This document shows, in pieces, positions 31,263 to 35,689 of a stretch of DNA of 35,689 nt. A model generated the notes under the pieces. It was not told the DNA's origin. It saw only the letters and a program-made list of their open reading frames with translations, and made no database searches. Source of the DNA: an uncultured Aquimarina sp. GTDB taxonomy: Bacteria; Bacteroidota; Bacteroidia; Flavobacteriales; Flavobacteriaceae. Location: the NCBI GenBank assembly GCA_947499005.1, contig CANMML010000037.1, forward strand, positions 1 through 35,689, in the 5' to 3' direction. How positions within the stretch are numbered: position 1 is the stretch's first letter; the number at the start of each line of letters is the position of its first letter. The position numbers were made by a program, and so were the translations under genes.

Positions 31263-33194
31263 TCAATTTTTAAATAACTGGAAGTATTGATTTTTTGTTG
31301 AGATAAAATAGCCCCCCATGGCTAAATCTTCAATGGATATTGTATTGTTAAAAGCATCGATCATATATTCTTTAATTAGTTTTCCAGAATAAGAGTATAT
31401 CGATACTGTTTGCGAATCGATAATGTTGCTGATGGTAATGTCGTCTGAAGCAGGATTGGGATACACTGCAATTTTAGTATCCTTTTCGGTAATACCAGTA
31501 ATACTTAATGTTTGTTTTTCTACAACTTCTAGCATTACACGATTGGCCTCATAATTAATTTGAAACTCTTTAGATGGATCAAGATCACCTGAGGCAGGAT
31601 TGCCATCAATTTCGAAAGTTCCGGTAATACTATTTGCAGTTAAGATGGTAAAAGTGGTTCCTACGGGAGGGTCATAATCATTACCTACACGTATCCTTAG
31701 TCCTCCGCCACCATTTAAGTTGGCATTACCATTAACAACTACTAGGTCGTTATCGGAATCGCCTATTATATCAACATGATATCTTGCAAATATAGATGCC
31801 ATAGAAAAGTCCTTGTCGAAAGTATAGATTCCTGTTTGCTCAAAACCATTTCCAGGATCTAGTGTTTCTTCTAACCCAAAATCATTTTGGTGAGATACAT
31901 TAGTACCATATAAATTATTCACATTAAAGTTTCCTCGGAAAACATTAGTACTGGCTTCGATCAAGGTTCCAAAATCTCGAAAGAAAAGACCACTCCAGTT
32001 TCCTCTATTTTCGGTAGTTCCGTAATTCGCAAAGTCGCTTAAAAAAGCGGTATCCCGATTTTCAAATGTTCCATTGTTAATAAACTCAATAGATCTAGTA
32101 GTGATGGTTCCAAAATTTTCAAGAGTTCCATTAATGGTGAGTTTTGCGTTTGTTGGTGCTCCTGAACCTTCTTCAAAAGTATCATACACGATCACCTCTC
32201 CACCAAGAGTTAGTGATTCTATAAAGGTTACATTAGATCCTCTATCTAAAGTGATATTCTCAAACTCTGATGTAGTAATGCCAGGGTAGCTAGGAGACCA
32301 ATTCGCTTCATCAGTCCAAGCTCCTGTGCCGCTATAGGTGTAATTTATTTTGACCACCACTTCAATACTTGTAGCCGTATAATTGATTTCGAAGAATTTT
32401 CCTTCTGATAAACGGGCAAAAGCATCACGATTCAAAGTTCCTGAGATATTTCCTGCGGTTAAAATAGTGTACTTACTACCTACTGGAGGATCAAAATCAT
32501 CGAGTAAACGTATATTCAAATTACCATCAAGTACAGCATTCCCATCAATATTTACTGTATCAAATTCAGAAGTACTTTTTAGTTGAACATCATATTTAGC
32601 CGTGTCTGTAAACGTAAGATTATCATTGAAATTATAGGTTCCGATCTCTGTGCCAGGCCCTGCTTGAGGGATCAATCGACTAGATAATACGACATCTCCT
32701 GAATGCGTAGTATTATTTCCATAAAATAATACAGGTTCGAAATTCATAGTGCCATTTTCACTGTTAACATCACGATTATTCCTCCAAGTTCCATTTTGAT
32801 TCCATACACCTGAATTGATTATATTTCCTTCATTAGTTGTAGAGCCAGCGTTAATCGTTCCCTTATTTATCAATACATTATTATTTTCAAGACTGCCTGG
32901 ATCAAAGGTGTTATTATTGGTTACAATACCATTTACTGTGAATTTTGAAACTGTAGTTAAAGTTCCGTTGATAGTCATAGATCCATCTACACGTATCAAT
33001 GTAAATACAGGTGCGCTTACTTCAGCATTAGTAGCAATAATTACGGCATCATCTGTTCTAATAAATGTCCCAGGGTAGCTAGGACTCCAATTAGCTTCAT
33101 CGGCCCAGTTCCCAATACCTGTATATGTATAGGTGGTTTGAGCTAATGTTATCATATGGATTGATAAGCAGCATAATAGCCATAGTTTTTTCAT
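31263..33194 (-). CDS. T9SS-exported surface protein of two tandem homologous modules
   Basis: 643 residues with a signal peptide (about 1-19, ending ITLAQ). Module 1 (about 22-281) and module 2 (about 284-557) are clear duplicates. Each opens with YTYTGIGNWADEANWSPSYPG or YTYSGTGAWTDEANWSPSYPG. Each passes through Asn/Gly/Thr-rich strands typical of a parallel beta-helix and closes with DYDPPVGTTFTILTA-like and FEINYTATSIEVVV-like segments. A type A sorting domain follows (about 574-643, IAVYPNPASDDITISNI...GGYFIST). It probably forms an adhesive or structural fibre-like surface protein; no enzyme motif is seen. It is divergent from the TPR histidine kinase. Confidence 0.85.
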   Translation of the reverse strand: MKKLWLLCCLSIHMITLAQTTYTYTGIGNWADEANWSPSYPGTFIRTDDAVIIATNAEVSAPVFTLIRVDGSMTINGTLTTVSKFTVNGIVTNNNTFDPGSLENNNVLINKGTINAGSTTNEGNIINSGVWNQNGTWRNNRDVNSENGTMNFEPVLFYGNNTTHSGDVVLSSRLIPQAGPGTEIGTYNFNDNLTFTDTAKYDVQLKSTSEFDTVNIDGNAVLDGNLNIRLLDDFDPPVGSKYTILTAGNISGTLNRDAFARLSEGKFFEINYTATSIEVVVKINYTYSGTGAWTDEANWSPSYPGITTSEFENITLDRGSNVTFIESLTLGGEVIVYDTFEEGSGAPTNAKLTINGTLENFGTITTRSIEFINNGTFENRDTAFLSDFANYGTTENRGNWSGLFFRDFGTLIEASTNVFRGNFNVNNLYGTNVSHQNDFGLEETLDPGNGFEQTGIYTFDKDFSMASIFARYHVDIIGDSDNDLVVVNGNANLNGGGGLRIRVGNDYDPPVGTTFTILTANSITGTFEIDGNPASGDLDPSKEFQINYEANRVMLEVVEKQTLSITGITEKDTKIAVYPNPASDDITISNIIDSQTVSIYSYSGKLIKEYMIDAFNNTISIEDLAMGGYFISTKNQYFQLFKN

Positions 33195-33236
33195 GTTAGT
33201 TTTTTGTTAGTGTTTTTGTAGTCATTTATTTTGAGG

Positions 33237-33244
33237 CAAAATTA
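33237..33244 (-). promoter_or_regulatory. Putative -7 element of the surface-protein gene
   Basis: TAATTTTG on the minus strand matches TAnnTTTG exactly, 43 bases upstream of the ATG at 33194. No good -33 element is present at the normal distance, which would suit an activator-dependent promoter. Confidence 0.45.
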
Positions 33245-33267
33245 TCGATAGAATGATTTCGTCTTAT

Positions 33268-33281
33268 CCCTGAATTCAGGG
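33268..33281. promoter_or_regulatory. Perfect 14-bp palindrome between divergent genes (candidate operator)
   Basis: CCCTGAATTCAGGG is self-complementary. Its centre is about 44 bases upstream of the transcription start predicted for the surface-protein gene, where activators often bind. A LuxR-type response regulator paired with the neighbouring kinase would be a natural binder, but none is encoded here. Confidence 0.45.
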
Positions 33282-33357
33282 GTATTTTTCAAAACTTTCT
33301 AGTAGTCTATTTGATGAATGCTGCGATAATATTGTTTTATAGAATGTTACTATTGAG

Positions 33358-33365
33358 TAACTTTG
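33358..33365 (+). promoter_or_regulatory. Putative promoter of the histidine kinase gene
   Basis: TAACTTTG matches TAnnTTTG, with TTG at 33332-33334 as a -33 element 23 bases away. The ATG at 33392 then has a leader of about 20 bases, which supports that start over the upstream TTG/ATG at 33311/33314. Confidence 0.5.
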
Positions 33366-33391
33366 AGAAATACCTAAGCTCAATTTCCAAT

Positions 33392-35326
33392 ATGAAATGG
33401 TATAAGATCTATTTCTATCTATTCTTTTTTTCAGCGACTCTATTATCTCAGGAGCAACTCAATGAAGAGGTTATTTTAGTATTACAACAGCAAGAAGATC
33501 AAGAAAGAACATTGATCAAAGGGGCTGAACATTTGTTTTATACAGAAAATAAAAAAGAAGCTTCTTACCTATTGTCATTAGAGCTTTTAAAAAAGTTAAA
33601 AACAGATGCCAGTAAAGCAAGGCTTAGTCATTTAATTTCATGTTATTTTTTAGAAGAAAAAAGAGCTTCAGATTCGGCGTTGTTCTATTCTCAAAAAACA
33701 ATAGCATTTAGCCATTTCTCTCATGATTCTATCATGCAAAAGAGGCACTTATTGGGGACAATGAGTTTGGTGAATTCTCATTTAAGTAAAGGACTGTTTA
33801 AAAAAGCAAGAAAGGTTGCCATTGAAGGAGAAGAGAAGGCTAATAAATGGGGCTTTGTGGAGGAGCACAATCGTTTCCTACTGTATTTAGGAGATATCTA
33901 TTCTTACGAAGAGAAATATGATGAAGCGATTGTATTGCTAGAAAAGATCGTTAATAGTAGTGATATTGATGTGGCAGTAGGTGCGAGGATGTCGCTAGGA
34001 AGGATTTATAGTCGAAGAAAAAAGTATAAAGAATCTAATGCGTATTACAACAGTGCTTTAGAGATAAATCAAAACCCTTATTACGATTTGGCTATTCGTC
34101 TTAATATCATAAGTAACTTAAAATATACTGGAAAAAGAGAAGTTGTAATTCCGTTGTTAGAAGCGATTGTCGATGAAGCAGAAGAGGTGAAGATCTCTCA
34201 TTTAGGAAATCTAGCTAAAAAAGAATTAATACTAGAATACCTATATAAAAAGCAGTTTGAACAAGCAGAAGAGATACTACAAACACTTCTAGAAAAAAGA
34301 AAGAAAGAAGGCAACCTCATTGAAATGTTATTCTGTTATGAGCATTTAAAGAAAGTAGCATTGCACTATGGAAATATAGAAGAAGTGTTAGCCTATACCG
34401 AGGATTTTATGCTTACTAGTGATGCTATTTCAGAACAAGAGAAAGCGAGGGAAATTAATGAGCTAGAAATTAAATTCCAGACACTTCAAAAGGAGAAAGA
34501 AAATACTCAGTTAAAAAAAGATAAGGAAAAACAGATTTACATTAAGAATTTAATCTTAATAACTTCAAGCGTATTTATTGTTATGGTGTTACTGTTTGCT
34601 TTTGGGTATTATCAAAAGTTGCAAACGCAAAAAAAGATTAATGAAATTCAAAAGCAAATAGGTGACGAAAAGATACATTCTTTAATGAAGGAGCAAGAAT
34701 TAAAGCTAATAAAGGCAAGTATAGAAGGTCAAGATAGAGAACGAACCAGACTGGCACAAGGTCTTCATGATACTATAGGTAATAATATGGCAACAATTAA
34801 ATTACTTATGGGAGAATCGGAAACGCTAGATATGGGGAAAATTCAAGATTTAATTGATGAAACCTATCAAAAAGTACGCGAGATCTCACATGACACATAT
34901 CCACAGAAAAATAGACAGAATGAATTTCTTGAAATATTAAAGGAATACGTGAAGAATATTGATCAGGCAACGGATATTCATATTCATTTTGAAGCTACGC
35001 ATGAAGAAATTTTTAATCGTACGGAGGCTTATATTCAAAACGAAATTTTTACGATGTTGCAAGAATTCATTTTGAATACCTTAAAACATGCGGAAGCAAG
35101 AAATATCGATATTCGATTAGAAGCCATTTTGAATGATTTGCACTTGACGTATGAGGATGACGGAAAAGGGTTTTCGATGGATTCTTTAAGTGAAAGTAAC
35201 GGTATCGGTATTAAAAATATTAAGAATAGGGTTGCTGAATTATCAGGTACACTACTTATCGATTCGCATCCGAAAAGGGGCTCATTATTTAAAATAGAGA
35301 TAAAAAATCAAGTAGATTTTTTGTGA
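33392..35326 (+). CDS. TPR-repeat sensor histidine kinase (HisKA_3/NarL type)
   Basis: A membrane sensor of 644 residues. A signal peptide (MKWYKIYFYLFFFSATLLSQ) leads to a helical TPR array in the periplasm (about 35-355), a coiled coil, one membrane helix (about 384-406), a second coiled coil, and a kinase core. The dimerisation/phosphoacceptor motif is ERTRLAQGLHDTIGNNMA with H459. The ATPase has an N box QEFILNTLKHAEA (N562), YEDDGKGF and GIGIKNIKNR. Such kinases pair with LuxR/NarL-type response regulators, usually encoded nearby, but here an IS256 remnant follows. The partner is either elsewhere or was displaced by the insertions. The stimulus is unknown. Confidence 0.88.
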   Translation: MKWYKIYFYLFFFSATLLSQEQLNEEVILVLQQQEDQERTLIKGAEHLFYTENKKEASYLLSLELLKKLKTDASKARLSHLISCYFLEEKRASDSALFYSQKTIAFSHFSHDSIMQKRHLLGTMSLVNSHLSKGLFKKARKVAIEGEEKANKWGFVEEHNRFLLYLGDIYSYEEKYDEAIVLLEKIVNSSDIDVAVGARMSLGRIYSRRKKYKESNAYYNSALEINQNPYYDLAIRLNIISNLKYTGKREVVIPLLEAIVDEAEEVKISHLGNLAKKELILEYLYKKQFEQAEEILQTLLEKRKKEGNLIEMLFCYEHLKKVALHYGNIEEVLAYTEDFMLTSDAISEQEKAREINELEIKFQTLQKEKENTQLKKDKEKQIYIKNLILITSSVFIVMVLLFAFGYYQKLQTQKKINEIQKQIGDEKIHSLMKEQELKLIKASIEGQDRERTRLAQGLHDTIGNNMATIKLLMGESETLDMGKIQDLIDETYQKVREISHDTYPQKNRQNEFLEILKEYVKNIDQATDIHIHFEATHEEIFNRTEAYIQNEIFTMLQEFILNTLKHAEARNIDIRLEAILNDLHLTYEDDGKGFSMDSLSESNGIGIKNIKNRVAELSGTLLIDSHPKRGSLFKIEIKNQVDFL

Positions 35327-35369
35327 AAATGGAATTGTATGCTTGTGGTAATTTATTATAGTAGTATCT

Positions 35370-35540
35370 CACCAAGTGTGTAAAGTTTAAAATATCGGGG
35401 GTCATGACCCTCGATATTTTTTGATTAATTTTAAATTTTATGCACATATGAAAAAAGAAGATTTCTTAAACGACGATTTTTTAAAGCAATTCAAAACAGG
35501 AGAAGAACTTACTAGCTTTCTAAAATCCATCCAAAAGCGC
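35370..35540 (+). mobile_element. Left end of an IS256-family element, truncated
   Basis: From about 35370 the sequence GTGTGTAAAGTTT resembles an IS256-type terminal repeat, followed by a palindrome and the first 31 codons of the transposase. At 35539-35540 it is cut by the end of another IS, whose other copy starts this window. The right part of the IS256 element is not in the window. The exact left boundary is an estimate. Confidence 0.65.
35389..35420. terminator. 32-bp near-perfect palindrome ahead of the IS256 transposase
   Basis: AAAATATCGGGGGTCA pairs with TGACCCTCGATATTTT at 15 of 16 positions, followed by TT. As RNA it is a strong hairpin. It can terminate the kinase transcript and shield the transposase gene from read-through transcription, a common arrangement at IS ends. 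Confidence 0.65.
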
Positions 35541-35579
35541 TACCGTCTGGACACAAATATTTTTTTAACTTGTGGTTAA
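35448..35579 (+). pseudogene. Truncated IS256-family transposase
   Basis: MKKEDFLNDDFLKQFKTGEE and the following LTSFLKSIQKR match the N-terminus of flavobacterial IS256-family (mutator-type) transposases, which run to about 400 residues. After Arg31 the frame enters the inserted IS end and reads YRLDTNIFLTCG before a TAA. The 43-codon product has no catalytic domain and is non-functional. Confidence 0.75.
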
Positions 35580-35689
35580 AAATTGCAGACGAGATATTTT
35601 GAAGATTTAAAAGATAAGCGATTGTTGAATAGAGGAAATTCTATTCTCAATCGCTTATTTAGTTCTAGTGTACATTCGATACGTCAGTT
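35539..35689 (+). mobile_element. Terminus of an IS element, right copy (reads outward)
   Basis: 35539-35614 is the inverted match to window positions 1-76. The element begins with GCTACCGTCTGGACACAAAT and runs rightward out of the window. It has inserted in codon 31-32 of an IS256-family transposase gene. A hairpin AAGCGATTG...CAATCGCTT spans 35615-35656, inside the transposase coding start. Confidence 0.75.
35583..35689 (+). CDS. Transposase N-terminus, partial (possibly IS4-like)
   Basis: From a TTG at 35583 the frame stays open to the window edge: MQTRYFEDLKDKRLLNRGNS, then ILNRLFSSSVHSIRQ. The pattern DKRLxxRxxxILxxLFxxxxxSIRQ resembles the N-terminal DNA-binding region of Tn5/IS4-type transposases. 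No ATG is available: TAA lies two codons upstream. The family call is from pattern memory on 35 residues only. Confidence 0.5.
   Translation, partial: MQTRYFEDLKDKRLLNRGNSILNRLFSSSVHSIRQ

Noticed and set aside
33311..33391. Upstream start of the histidine kinase
   Set aside because: A promoter (TTG-N23-TAACTTTG) lies inside this stretch, and ATG 33392 gives a normal signal peptide.
1..35689. tRNA or rRNA genes
   Set aside because: I looked for T-arm GGTTCGAATCC-type sequences and conserved rRNA segments in the gaps and saw none.

Overview
The window reads as a stretch of a low-GC Flavobacteriaceae (Bacteroidota) chromosome. Evidence for this is a gliding-motility lipoprotein GldH in a ricT-gldH-ponA operon, two secreted proteins with C-terminal type IX secretion (T9SS) sorting domains, Bacteroidota-type promoter elements (TAnnTTTG), weak Shine-Dalgarno signals, a flavobacterial DUF5522 mini-protein, and IS elements typical of the group. 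The genus cannot be fixed from sequence alone. Both ends of the window carry the same 76-bp sequence in inverted orientation. Each copy is the terminus of one IS with the start of its transposase reading outward. The window is therefore probably a draft-assembly contig ending in two copies of a multicopy IS, although a true 35-kb segment between two inverted IS copies is also possible.

Layout. Positions 165-4225 hold haem synthesis genes (hemH, a MATE exporter, a HemJ-like membrane protein, hemB). 4311-6357 is a DM13-domain lipoprotein followed by an outer-membrane beta-barrel. 6514-11211 is a CNNM/CorC-type membrane protein, a serine hydrolase, a PolB-like 3'-5' exonuclease and a fused double-ATPase ABC protein. 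11212-12402 is a 1.2-kb stretch with one possible small ORF and an unusual density of inverted repeats. 12403-16604 (minus) is ricT-gldH-ponA. 16778-20928 is a Crp/Fnr regulator, an SDR, the Fe-S genes mrp and nifU, and two genes of unknown function; a PAP2 phosphatase converges on them. 22077-25681 holds a small helical protein, the minus-strand operon dcyD-like / GH73-LysM lipoprotein / hemL, and a divergent DUF5522 gene. 25770-27725 is a secreted metzincin-like protein. 27841-29271 is a complete IS4-family element with perfect ends and a 10-bp target duplication. 29483-31150 is era and a divergent SDR. 31263-35326 is a secreted protein built from two tandem modules, divergent from an orphan TPR histidine kinase. 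The right end is a truncated IS256-family element interrupted by the terminal IS.

How the genes fit together. hemL, hemB, hemH and probably hemJ cover four steps of haem synthesis in two separate loci. Mrp and NifU form an Fe-S delivery pair. ricT, gldH and ponA link a cytoplasmic Fe-S-type regulator family, the gliding/T9SS envelope machinery and peptidoglycan synthesis. The GH73-LysM lipoprotein adds peptidoglycan turnover.

No defence system, phage, CRISPR array or biosynthetic cluster is visible. The least explained signals are the palindrome field at 11749-12372, a homopolymer frameshift at the start of the IS4 transposase, a perfect palindrome between the kinase and the two-module surface gene, and the DM13 lipoprotein/beta-barrel pair.
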